This document shows, piece after piece, positions 21,883 through 27,510 of a stretch of 34,056 nucleotides of DNA (position 1 is the stretch's first letter; each line of letters begins with the position of its first letter). Origin of the DNA: a virus; IMG/VR virus record IMGVR_UViG_3300035698_007002, positions 1-34,056 of that record; one strand, given 5' to 3'. The position numbers and the translations under genes are program-made. The notes below the pieces were generated by a model. That model did no database searches and was not told where the DNA came from. It worked only from the letters and a program-made list of their open reading frames with translations.

Positions 21883-21931
21883 AGGGGTAAAATATTATTT
21901 TTCCACATTGGTATTTATGGTAGGGTTGTTT

Positions 21932-22360
21932 ATGAGATTTTCGCTTCCGCTGAAAATTAGAGTATCAAAAAATAAGCATTTCATCCTCAACCTGAACAAC
22001 TACAGGAACTGTCACCATAGGGTGTTGGCTACCGCCAAAAGAAACTACACAGACCTAGTGTTGAACTTAATACTGCCCAGTAAAACATACACCCGCGTTA
22101 AAGCCCACTATGCTATCTACCCTGCTAGCAAGAGGCTATACGACGGGAATAACGTCGCCAGTATTATAGATAAGTTTTTAATGGATGGGCTAGTTAAGCG
22201 CGGTATCTTGCCTGACGACAATATTAAACATGTGGCATGTTATGATTGGACGCCAATGCCTCCAGACAGAGATAATCCACGGGTTGAAGTCTATATAGAA
22301 GACATTTCTGGGACGAAGGTGCGTCGTTGGCTGGATCGCCTCGGTAAGCTGTACAAATAA
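21932..22360 (+). CDS. RusA-like Holliday junction resolvase
   Basis: I start at ATG 21932 (142 residues), with AGGG eight bases upstream; earlier TTG/ATG codons at 21908 and 21917 lack a site and add residues not seen in the family. The protein has an N-terminal RFSLPLKIRVSKNK segment. Its core, KRLYDGNNVASIIDKFLMDG, leads into LVKRGILPDDNIKHV (about residues 69-103). This carries the spaced acidic residues (D, D, DD) that bind metal in RusA dimers. RusA-type enzymes resolve branched DNA before packaging. It opens the plus-strand replication block. Confidence 0.82.
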   Translation: MRFSLPLKIRVSKNKHFILNLNNYRNCHHRVLATAKRNYTDLVLNLILPSKTYTRVKAHYAIYPASKRLYDGNNVASIIDKFLMDGLVKRGILPDDNIKHVACYDWTPMPPDRDNPRVEVYIEDISGTKVRRWLDRLGKLYK

Positions 22361-22414
22361 TTGTATTCATAAATTCAATGGAGAGCTGGTGACACTGGAG
22401 GTGTGGAACAGAGG

Positions 22415-22420
22415 TATAAT
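22415..22420 (+). promoter_or_regulatory. Possible -10 box (TATAAT) before SSB-like gene
   Basis: A perfect TATAAT sits 73 bases before the next ATG, in the only 132-base gap of this block. The best -35, GTGACA, lies 20 bases upstream, which is too far for a standard spacer, so the call is weak. Confidence 0.3.
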
Positions 22421-22492
22421 AACCCTTGTAAAACCACTAAGAATTTAATATCATACCCTGACTTATAAGTCAACAAACGGAAAGAGACAGAT

Positions 22493-23005
22493 ATGAACTA
22501 CGTACCCCCACAAACACAACAACCCCAGATGGTGATGGTCAATGGCCAGATGCAATATGAGAAGAACCCTAACGGTGGATATCTAAACCCCAGTCAGTTT
22601 GGCGGTCACTTCGGTGATATGGACGTTACGCCGGAACTTCTGCTACAGATTCAACAGACTGGTAAAGTATCTATTAAGATCACACCAGAGAAGCTTAACA
22701 CTAAGGGTGAGGCTTATGTCCGTATTACGGCTAAGGCTTATGATGATTCGTGGCGGACGCAAGGTGCTCCACAAGCGCCATACCCACAACCGCCATACCC
22801 ACAACCGCCATACCCACAACCGCCATACCCACAAGCTGGCGTACCACAACCAGCACAAGTTGCTCCAGTAGCTCCGGTGTATGCAGCGCCTGTTGCAGCA
22901 GCCCCAGTATACGCACAGCCAGCGGCCCCAGTATACGCACAGCCAGCGGCCCCAGCGCCTATCGCACCACAAGGCCAGCCTATGGTAGACGAAATACCTT
23001 TCTAG
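22493..23005 (+). CDS. Unusual SSB-like protein: SSB-type C-terminal tip on a Pro/Ala/Gln-rich linker
   Basis: The 170-residue protein ends VDEIPF, nearly the DDDIPF tip through which bacterial single-strand DNA-binding proteins recruit helicases, primase and exonucleases. Before it lies a disordered linker (about 92-163) of four PYPQP units and repeated PVYAQPAA units. The N-terminal part (about 25-90) has GGYLNPSQFGGHFGDMDV, then a QQTGKVSIKITPEKL strand pair and an AYVRITAKAYDD strand. It is too short for a full classical OB fold. It is flanked by RusA-like and replication genes and ends at a strong terminator. It may be a divergent SSB or an adaptor that mimics the SSB tip. Confidence 0.65.
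   Translation: MNYVPPQTQQPQMVMVNGQMQYEKNPNGGYLNPSQFGGHFGDMDVTPELLLQIQQTGKVSIKITPEKLNTKGEAYVRITAKAYDDSWRTQGAPQAPYPQPPYPQPPYPQPPYPQAGVPQPAQVAPVAPVYAAPVAAAPVYAQPAAPVYAQPAAPAPIAPQGQPMVDEIPF
22777..22836 (+). repeat. Tandem repeat, 15 bp x 4
   Basis: GCCATACCCACAACC is repeated four times head to tail (the last copy differs near its end) and codes for PYPQP units in the SSB-like linker. In-frame gain or loss of units by slippage would change linker length without breaking the gene. Confidence 0.9.
22901..22948 (+). repeat. Tandem repeat, 24 bp x 2
   Basis: A 24-base unit beginning GCCCCAGTATACGCAC occurs twice in tandem (22901-22924 and 22925-22948). It codes for APVYAQPA units in the same linker. 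Confidence 0.88.
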
Positions 23006-23030
23006 ACAGCGCCCCCATCGCACACTAGAT

Positions 23031-23065
23031 AATACCTCCGGTTTAACGACTGGGGGTATTTTTTT
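23031..23065 (+). terminator. Rho-independent terminator after SSB-like gene
   Basis: AATACCTCC (23031-23039) pairs with GGGGGTATT (23052-23060) in a 9-bp stem with one G-T pair, followed by seven T. It closes the RusA/SSB transcript just before a new promoter. Confidence 0.9.
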
Positions 23066-23075
23066 ATACTGTTGG

Positions 23076-23104
23076 TTGACACCTTCACTATGCATCACTA
23101 CACT
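23076..23104 (+). promoter_or_regulatory. Sigma70 promoter with TCACT-type operator (copy d)
   Basis: A perfect -35 TTGACA (23076-23081), a 17-base spacer and TACACT (23099-23104) follow the terminator by ten bases. The element TCACTATGCATCACTA (23085-23100) fills the spacer. This is the clearest case of the operator lying inside a promoter. It drives the replication protein and primase-helicase genes. Confidence 0.8.
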
Positions 23105-23129
23105 CTATAATCCAACGAAGGGAGATAAG

Positions 23130-23309
23130 ATGGCCGGTGATGTAGAAACAGGACAAACACATGTCCCAGCTCAGACTATGAGATGCACGAAGAAATTGAC
23201 ACAGCCCTCGCAGAATACGCGAAGATTGAGGGGGCGAATGTTTAAATTTAACCGCATACATACAATAATCGACCACATATCCCAAAACTACGAAATACGG
23301 AGGAAATAA
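23130..23309 (+). CDS. Small hypothetical protein, frame uncertain
   Basis: ATG 23130 has GGGAG eight bases upstream and opens 59 residues (MAGDVETGQTHVPAQTMR...), ending in a TAATG overlap with the next gene. The later part is very Arg/Thr/Gln-rich and looks out of frame. Another frame in the same stretch reads DYEMHEEIDTALAEYAKIEG, which looks more like protein. A one-base indel may have broken an acidic helical mini-protein here, or the 59-residue form may simply be the gene. Confidence 0.35.
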   Translation: MAGDVETGQTHVPAQTMRCTKKLTQPSQNTRRLRGRMFKFNRIHTIIDHISQNYEIRRK

Positions 23310-23935
23310 TGGAATACATAAGTGTGGCAAATTGGGATAAATTCCAACATTATAAAGACAGAAATCCGCCTTGGATTAAGCTTCATAAAGACCTGCTCAG
23401 GGACTTCGAATTTGAGCAATTATTAGACCATTCTAAGCTCCAATTAATGCTGCTTTGGTTGCTAGCATCGCAGCTAGATAACAAGATTCCAGCAGATTTA
23501 CCATATATACAAAAGCACCTTCCCATCAAAAAGATGGCAGACCTTAACGAGTTGATTGAAAAGGGTTTTATCGTTGATGCTAGCAACACGCTAGCAACAT
23601 GCTATCAACTTGCTACCACAGAGACAGAGGCAGAGGCAGAGGCAGAGAAAGAAAGTATCCCAATTTCTAACGAAATCGAACCGCCTAAAGATTTAGATAA
23701 ATACACCTTCGTTGGCGAAACAATTAAGCTAGTGAAAAAAGACTTCGATAAGTTTAGATCCCAGTGTCAGTTTTTAACCGACAAAGAATTCACCAACGAG
23801 TTACATAATGCTGATGAATACTACACGGCGAACAATCCAGACAAATGGTTTTTCAAAGTTGGTAAATGGTTAAGAACGGCAAACCAAGATAAAATGGAAA
23901 GCAAAAAAGTAGCGGGGACACAATCTCAGATATAA
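23309..23935 (+). CDS. Phage replication protein (DnaT/DnaD-like, winged helix N-terminus)
   Basis: The 208-residue protein starts with SVANWDKFQHYKDRNPPWIK and LHKDLLRDFEFEQL (about 5-38). Then come LQLMLLWLLASQLDNKIP and a helix-turn-helix-like PYIQKHLPIKKMADLNELIEKG stretch to about 90. This start is typical of phage replication initiators and helicase loaders encoded beside primase-helicases. A TETEAEAEAEKES linker (coded by CAGAGG tandem units near 23624-23647) joins a C-terminal helical domain with FRSQCQFLTDKEF and a NPDKWFFKVGKWL end. It shares a base with the previous stop and runs into the primase zinc domain region. Confidence 0.68.
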   Translation: MEYISVANWDKFQHYKDRNPPWIKLHKDLLRDFEFEQLLDHSKLQLMLLWLLASQLDNKIPADLPYIQKHLPIKKMADLNELIEKGFIVDASNTLATCYQLATTETEAEAEAEKESIPISNEIEPPKDLDKYTFVGETIKLVKKDFDKFRSQCQFLTDKEFTNELHNADEYYTANNPDKWFFKVGKWLRTANQDKMESKKVAGTQSQI

Positions 23936-24258
23936 TCTCTCAAGCTAAAGACTTAGGCATCAACTACACTGGTAGGGGTTCGTGGAAGCAGCTATGTCCA
24001 GAATGCTCATCAGCGAGGAAGCATAAGCGAGATAAATGCTTGAGCGTTAAGCACGATGGCGAAAGTATACTGTGGAATTGCCACAACTGTGAATTTAAAG
24101 GCGGACTAGGAAAGGGAAGCAAATATGTTGGAAGATTGGCTAAATCAGAGGGGGATAAACCCCGAGCAGGCTACTGGAATACACAAGGTAAGTCTGACAA
24201 ACCGAGGGGGAAACCCGGCGGTAGTGTTTCCATTCGTACAAAATGGCGAGGTGGTTAA
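23893..24258 (+). CDS. Primase zinc-binding domain in a separate frame, no standard start
   Basis: This frame is open from 23893 and encodes GDTISDIISQAKDLGINYTG, then SWKQLCPECSSARKHKRDKC and SILWNCHNCEFKGGL. The two pairs CPEC and CHNC form the zinc ribbon of T7 gp4/DnaG-type primases, and the spacing is normal. It has no ATG, GTG or TTG before the first cysteines; the first ATG (24040) falls inside the ribbon. It could be entered by a -1 shift at A6 (23903-23908) from the upstream frame or from ATG 23894. Its last 40 residues, from 24125 on, overlap the primase-helicase gene in another frame and look non-coding. Confidence 0.55.
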   Translation, partial: NGKQKSSGDTISDIISQAKDLGINYTGRGSWKQLCPECSSARKHKRDKCLSVKHDGESILWNCHNCEFKGGLGKGSKYVGRLAKSEGDKPRAGYWNTQGKSDKPRGKPGGSVSIRTKWRGG

Positions 24259-25540
24259 CAACAAATACCGCACCCTAGCTGATAAACAATTCAGTCAAGA
24301 CGCCAGCGCCGTAAAATGTTTTTGGAACGTTGATTGTATTGCTAGCACAACGCTAGCGGATGAAAAACTACTACCCCTCATAATCACAGAAGGCGAAATA
24401 GACGCCCTAAGCTTTATCCAGAACGGCCACACACGCACAGTCTCAGTACCAGATGGTGCACCGAGTGAAGCTCTGGGTGATGAAGTATCGTTGAAATACA
24501 GTTACTTAGACGATGCTGTGGCGGATATACGGAGTTGTTGCCCTTACGTAATCCTAGCTCTGGACGATGACAAACCGGGGCATAACCTCATGCACGACCT
24601 CGCCCTAAGAATCGGTAAGGATTTCTGCAAGTACGTCAAGTATCCCAAGGGTTGTAAAGATGCGAATGAGGCGCTGGTTAAGTATGGCAGCGGCGCTATC
24701 CCGGCTATCATAGCCACTGCTCAATGGTTAGACATAGACGGTGTATTCACCCTAGAAACACTCCCCCCAGTAGCTGAGGCCACAGTATATTCAATCGACA
24801 TGCCGGGGTTTAACGACCACATGAAAGTTAGACTAGGTGACTTCACCATCGTAACAGGAATACCCGGAATGGGTAAAACAACGTTTGTTAACGACATAAC
24901 AGCTCGGTTGGCAACTAAGTATGGTCTCAATTGCGTTTTCGCGAGCTTTGAGCAGCATCCAACCACTGATCATATACCGACCCTGCTTAAAATGGGTAAC
25001 GCCGTCCACGGGTCTTCTAATGCCCGGGAATGGCTATCCAAGCATTTCAGCTTTATCTACCCCAGTGACAAGCAACAGCTCGAAGAAACTATCGACTTGG
25101 ATTGGTTTTTGGAGAAGGCTTCAGCAGCAATATTGCAACACGGGGCTAAGATTGTAGTGCTGGACCCTTGGAACGAGATTGAACATTCGCGGGATAAGAA
25201 CGAGACGACAACTGAGTATGTAGGGCGGAGTATTAAGCGGCTAAAGCATTTTGCTAAGGCAAACAACGTCCACCTAATCGTAGTTGCTCACCCTGCTAAG
25301 ATGTACAGGGACAAAGCTGGGGTGTTTCCGATGCCCAGCCTATACGACATTAGTGATTCTGCTCATTGGGCTAACAAGGCAGATCTTGGTATTGTTGTGC
25401 ACAGAGAAAACTACGACACTGGCGAAACTATCATCTGCAATAGAAAATCCCGGCACCACCAGATTATTGGTAGACCGGGACAAGCTAGCTTTAGGTTGAA
25501 TACTACGTCAATGCGTTTCGAGTGGTGTGATACCAGCTGA
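24125..25540 (+). CDS. Toprim primase-helicase (T7 gp4B / DnaB-type)
   Basis: The 471-residue protein has a Toprim domain with TEGEIDAL (residues 88-95) and ALDDD (145-149), then a RecA-like helicase domain with Walker A GIPGMGKTT (245-253), a Walker B VVLDPWNEIE (about 346-355) and a VVAHP sensor (about 387-391). It unwinds DNA at the fork and, with a zinc ribbon, primes it. The zinc ribbon is missing from this frame and sits upstream in another one. ATG 24125 has AGGAAAGGGA upstream, so this product can be made alone, like the T7 gp4B short form. The stop lies in a CCAGC/GCTGG hairpin without a T-run. Confidence 0.9.
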   Translation: MLEDWLNQRGINPEQATGIHKVSLTNRGGNPAVVFPFVQNGEVVNNKYRTLADKQFSQDASAVKCFWNVDCIASTTLADEKLLPLIITEGEIDALSFIQNGHTRTVSVPDGAPSEALGDEVSLKYSYLDDAVADIRSCCPYVILALDDDKPGHNLMHDLALRIGKDFCKYVKYPKGCKDANEALVKYGSGAIPAIIATAQWLDIDGVFTLETLPPVAEATVYSIDMPGFNDHMKVRLGDFTIVTGIPGMGKTTFVNDITARLATKYGLNCVFASFEQHPTTDHIPTLLKMGNAVHGSSNAREWLSKHFSFIYPSDKQQLEETIDLDWFLEKASAAILQHGAKIVVLDPWNEIEHSRDKNETTTEYVGRSIKRLKHFAKANNVHLIVVAHPAKMYRDKAGVFPMPSLYDISDSAHWANKADLGIVVHRENYDTGETIICNRKSRHHQIIGRPGQASFRLNTTSMRFEWCDTS

Positions 25541-25601
25541 CGCTGGCATACCCTCTAAGCTTCGCTTTTCGGGAGGTTAAACCTCACCATTTTCTGATGG
25601 G

Positions 25602-25790
25602 TTAGAACGGTATGAAGCCGAGAAACTCTAGTGTCATAACTAGTGTTGCAAGGCCGAACATTAAACCAAGGGAAAGCCCGTCACGTTGTCGCTCTTTGAT
25701 ACCTTCGCAAGATTTGCAAAAACAATCGGCGGTGATTGGCATTTGTGCTTGGCTGTTGTTGTTGATTGGTCTTGTTGTGTTTGATTCCAT
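25602..25790 (-). CDS. Small membrane protein with Cys motif
   Basis: The 62-residue protein has a polar N-terminus, a CFCKSC motif (about residues 23-28) followed by a charged stretch, then one hydrophobic segment LGLMFGLATLVMTLEFLGFI (about 41-60). AGGGG lies eight bases before ATG 25790. It reads as a zinc-binding or redox-type head on a membrane anchor, facing the cytoplasm by the positive-inside rule. A different frame covers much of the same DNA (25661-25867), starting with an ATGA overlap, so which frame is used is not fully certain. Confidence 0.55.
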   Translation of the reverse strand: MESNTTRPINNNSQAQMPITADCFCKSCEGIKERQRDGLSLGLMFGLATLVMTLEFLGFIPF

Positions 25791-25863
25791 AGTGTTACCC
25801 CTTTTTTATAGTTGTTTAAGATGTTTGCTTTGTAGAAAGTCCAACGCAGTGATGTAAACATGT

Positions 25864-26091
25864 TCATAACCTATAATCCTCTTTTGCTATAAGATAACCA
25901 TAGGCTAATGCCTCATTATGGTTAAGTTTAGTGCCCCATTTATAGATCTTCTCATCACCATCTCTAGGGTCGCCTTTATAAACTACCACCTCGCCAACCA
26001 TCCGCCCAGTTTTGCGGGCAACGGCGCCAATGGTTAACACTGTCATGACTAGAACGCCGTTAATTTCGGTTGTTTTGCGACTAAGTATCAT
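25864..26091 (-). CDS. Small hypothetical protein
   Basis: The 75-residue product has a basic start (MILSRK), a short strand-rich core with VLVMTVLTIGAVARKTGRMVGEVVVY (about 13-38) that may be weakly membrane-seeking or a beta barrel, then GDPRDGDEKIYKW and a helix. It overlaps the upstream zinc-ribbon gene as TGATG. GGAA precedes the start at moderate distance. No family can be named. Confidence 0.55.
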   Translation of the reverse strand: MILSRKTTEINGVLVMTVLTIGAVARKTGRMVGEVVVYKGDPRDGDEKIYKWGTKLNHNEALAYGYLIAKEDYRL

Positions 26092-26300
26092 CAGAGGTTT
26101 CCATTATCACTTAAACGAACCTTAACAGATGATTTAGAGCCGCAACAAGGGCAAGGGTTTTCAAGAGTGCGCGTCACATAGTTTAGATGAACACCGTCTT
26201 GCAGATAGTCGTGGCCATTCTCTGCATACTTAGTGAGCAACTCTCCGGCCGTAGCTAATTCACGAAAGCCGAATTCTTTTAAGTCTGTTGTGGTTGTCAT
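26091..26300 (-). CDS. Small zinc-ribbon protein
   Basis: The 69-residue protein has a helical N-terminus (FGFRELATAGELLTKYAENG, about 11-30), a short strand and then NPCPCCGSKSS (about 48-58), a zinc-knuckle motif frequent in small phage proteins. Only one clear Cys cluster is present, so the other half of a ribbon must come from a partner or be absent. AAGGA lies eight bases before the ATG. It is the first gene after operator copy f. Confidence 0.65.
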   Translation of the reverse strand: MTTTTDLKEFGFRELATAGELLTKYAENGHDYLQDGVHLNYVTRTLENPCPCCGSKSSVKVRLSDNGNL

Positions 26301-26337
26301 TGTTTTAGTCCTTTATTTGATAAACGTTAATAATAGT

Positions 26338-26367
26338 AGTGTATCATTTTACATCATTACACAACAA
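26338..26367 (-). promoter_or_regulatory. Sigma70 promoter with TCACT-type operator (copy f)
   Basis: On the minus strand TTGTTG (26367-26362), an 18-base spacer and TACACT (26343-26338) lie 38-67 bases before the gene at 26300. The element TCATTTTACATCATTA (26344-26359) fills the spacer. The -10 is the same hexamer as at copy d. Confidence 0.6.
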
Positions 26368-26373
26368 CTAAAA

Positions 26374-26685
26374 TCATTCTTTATCTTTGGTGGGATCGGC
26401 AATGGATTCGGTGCCTCTTGACCACATAAATGCTTCTTCACGCTCACGCTTGTGTCGTGCCTTAGCAGCTTGACTGCGTTTACGATGTGCATCACGCCTT
26501 GCCTTGCTCTTTGGTATGCCTTGAGTTGTTGAGATGCTGCGTACATCATCACGCTGCAAGTCTCTCATACAGTTAAGGATAGCTGTTCTCGAGGATAGCG
26601 CGACTTGCTTAGATTGTATTGCTGTGCCGTCCCACAGTGTGGCGGTGATGTAGTAGATGTGGTGTGTGCCTGTTCGTAGTGACAT
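26374..26685 (-). CDS. Basic hypothetical protein
   Basis: I start at ATG 26685 (103 residues), which has AAAGGAG six bases upstream; a longer frame to 26790 would cross the G-quadruplex region and looks non-coding. The N-terminal half is beta-rich (HHIYYITATLWDGTAIQSKQ), and the middle is a long Arg/Lys/Ala-rich helix (about 60-86, KSKARRDAHRKRSQAAKARHKRER). The C-terminus is acidic. It may bind nucleic acid. It is the last (most upstream) minus-strand gene of block 4 and has its own leader. Confidence 0.55.
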   Translation of the reverse strand: MSLRTGTHHIYYITATLWDGTAIQSKQVALSSRTAILNCMRDLQRDDVRSISTTQGIPKSKARRDAHRKRSQAAKARHKREREEAFMWSRGTESIADPTKDKE

Positions 26686-26738
26686 ATATACTCCTTTGAG
26701 GTAGTGCTGTGATGATGATACAAGGTGATAGTATAGCT

Positions 26739-26767
26739 GGGGAGGGTTGGCAGGGCAAGGGTGGGGG
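26739..26767 (+). other. G-quadruplex-forming motif
   Basis: Five G-runs of at least three (GGGG, GGG, GGG, GGG, GGGGG) are separated by loops of 1, 6, 3 and 1 bases, meeting the usual G3+N1-7 rule on the plus strand. It lies 54-82 bases upstream of the start of the minus-strand gene at 26685. Confidence 0.7.
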
Positions 26768-26903
26768 TTTAAAAGGATCAACGCCGCCAATCAGTGCAAT
26801 GACATAACTACAGTGATGCAGCTCACCCCAGCACAGCCACCCGTAACCCATTGTTATATATACATACACGAATGTGATAATGCATAGTATGTAAATACAC
26901 AGG

Positions 26904-26940
26904 GGGGTGGGGGTTGTTTTACAGAGGTCGACCCCACCCC
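26904..26940. other. Strong GC hairpin
   Basis: GGGGTGGGG (26904-26912) and CCCCACCCC (26932-26940) form a perfect 9-bp stem with a 19-base loop. No T-run follows on either strand, so it is not a typical terminator. The loop ends in an AGAGGTCGA stretch. Confidence 0.7.
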
Positions 26941-26958
26941 GAAAGATCAACTTTGGCT

Positions 26959-26986
26959 TTGTCCATTCCTATCAAACATATATAAT
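26959..26986 (+). promoter_or_regulatory. Sigma70 promoter candidate for small early/late leader genes
   Basis: TTGTCC (26959-26964), a 16-base spacer and a perfect TATAAT (26981-26986) point along the plus strand toward the 27067 gene and the terminase block. Confidence 0.55.
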
Positions 26987-27066
26987 ACTAGACTCAACGC
27001 GGCCCCTTGGATATACTAAGCATATCAGTAGCTTAACAACACCCCGGTGAACAAGGAGACACGGTA

Positions 27067-27171
27067 ATGGACAAGCTACGTTTAATTAATAAGGAGCTAG
27101 TCAGGTTCCGCACTATTCAGGAGAATATCTTCGACAGCAGAAAAGCCCTAGTAGAGCCGATATCCAACTAA
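27067..27171 (+). CDS. Tiny hypothetical protein (34 residues)
   Basis: ATG 27067 has AAGGAG nine bases upstream and a promoter about 80 bases upstream. The product is one charged helix (MDKLRLINKELVRFRTIQEN and a polar end). Length is short, but the ribosome site is good and the residue use is protein-like. It may be a leader peptide or a small regulator; nothing more can be said. Confidence 0.4.
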   Translation: MDKLRLINKELVRFRTIQENIFDSRKALVEPISN

Positions 27172-27200
27172 CTCAAAATTTCAAAAAGGCAGGTGAAATA

Positions 27201-27272
27201 TTGAACATACAATTAGATGATCATCTGATTATTACTAATGATGGGTTTACGTCTATTGTAGCTGATATGTAA
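27201..27272 (+). CDS. Possible tiny protein (23 residues), TTG start
   Basis: A TTG with AGGTG eight bases upstream opens MNIQLDDHLIITNDGFTS and five more residues. The pattern is protein-like, but the size and start codon make it doubtful. It could be the shortened remains of a larger gene removed between here and the repressor stump. Confidence 0.2.
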   Translation: MNIQLDDHLIITNDGFTSIVADM

Positions 27273-27274
27273 GC

Positions 27275-27309
27275 TTGCATTTTACGTTAACTAATACTAT
27301 AATAGTATT
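27275..27309 (+). promoter_or_regulatory. Strong sigma70 promoter with 17-bp perfect palindromic operator (O1)
   Basis: TTGCAT (27275-27280), a 17-base spacer and TATAAT (27298-27303) make a near-consensus promoter. The perfect palindrome AATACTAT-A-ATAGTATT (27293-27309) lies on its -10. Size and placement are those of a CI/Cro-type operator used for autoregulation of the gene that follows. Confidence 0.78.
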
Positions 27310-27330
27310 TATGACTATATTTGCTATACA

Positions 27331-27347
27331 AATACTATGATGGTATC
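27331..27347 (+). promoter_or_regulatory. Second operator-like palindrome (O2)
   Basis: AATACTAT-G-ATGGTATC matches the palindrome at 27293-27309 exactly in its left half and in six of eight bases in its right half. The centres are 38 bp apart. It overlaps the start codon of the repressor stump. Confidence 0.65.
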
Positions 27348-27510
27348 ACTTATAACAGCTTCAAAAGCTCAGAAAAAAATAGCTGAGAATGTACGTGCCT
27401 TGCGACTCAACAAGGGGCTAACCCTCCCCCTTGTCATCCCCGCCATCCCGCTACTTGCCCTACTCCTATCCCCCACTAAGTACAGCTCACAGCCTCCCAC
27501 AGCTTACTGA
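27337..27510 (+). pseudogene. Truncated XRE/Cro-type repressor (N-terminal stump)
   Basis: Tandem ATG codons at 27337 and 27340 open 57 residues. The first 29 read as the start of a lambda-repressor-like domain: ITASKAQKKIAENVRALRLN then KGLT, the common entry into helix 1-2 of XRE proteins, where QEELA normally follows. After KGLT the frame changes to a Pro/Leu-rich stretch (LPLVIPAIPLLALLLSP) coded by C-rich DNA and stops. Helices 2-5, including the recognition helix, are missing, so it cannot bind DNA as a repressor. Its promoter and operators are intact. Confidence 0.6.

Larger units (their letters stand above)
26686..27066. other. Gene-free control region before terminase block
   Basis: I see no convincing gene in these 381 bases. 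They contain a G-quadruplex motif (26739-26767), an inverted repeat TACATAC/GTATGTA (26861-26867 and 26887-26893) and a 9-bp GC hairpin (26904-26940) around a GGTCGACC palindrome. A plus-strand promoter (26959-26986) completes the set. An antisense frame at 26609-26950 is low-complexity and is rejected. The position just upstream of the terminase genes makes it a candidate for a packaging site or origin. Confidence 0.5.

Noticed and set aside
22777-22836. CRISPR-like repeats
   Set aside because: Repeats are tandem without spacers and are coding.
22643-23098. Antisense frame of 151 residues with WRLWVWRLWV repeats
   Set aside because: It is the mirror of the tandem repeat in the SSB-like gene, Trp/Arg-rich and without a start signal.
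24040-24258. Separate 72-residue gene starting at ATG 24040
   Set aside because: This start would cut the zinc ribbon in half; the frame only makes sense if entered upstream of 23990.
25533-25546. Terminator after the helicase gene
   Set aside because: CCAGC/GCTGG hairpin covers the stop codon but no T-run follows on either strand.
26609-26950. Minus-strand frame of 113 residues across the G-rich region
   Set aside because: Pro/Thr/Ile low-complexity translation of the G4 and hairpin DNA; the start at 26685 explains the real gene.
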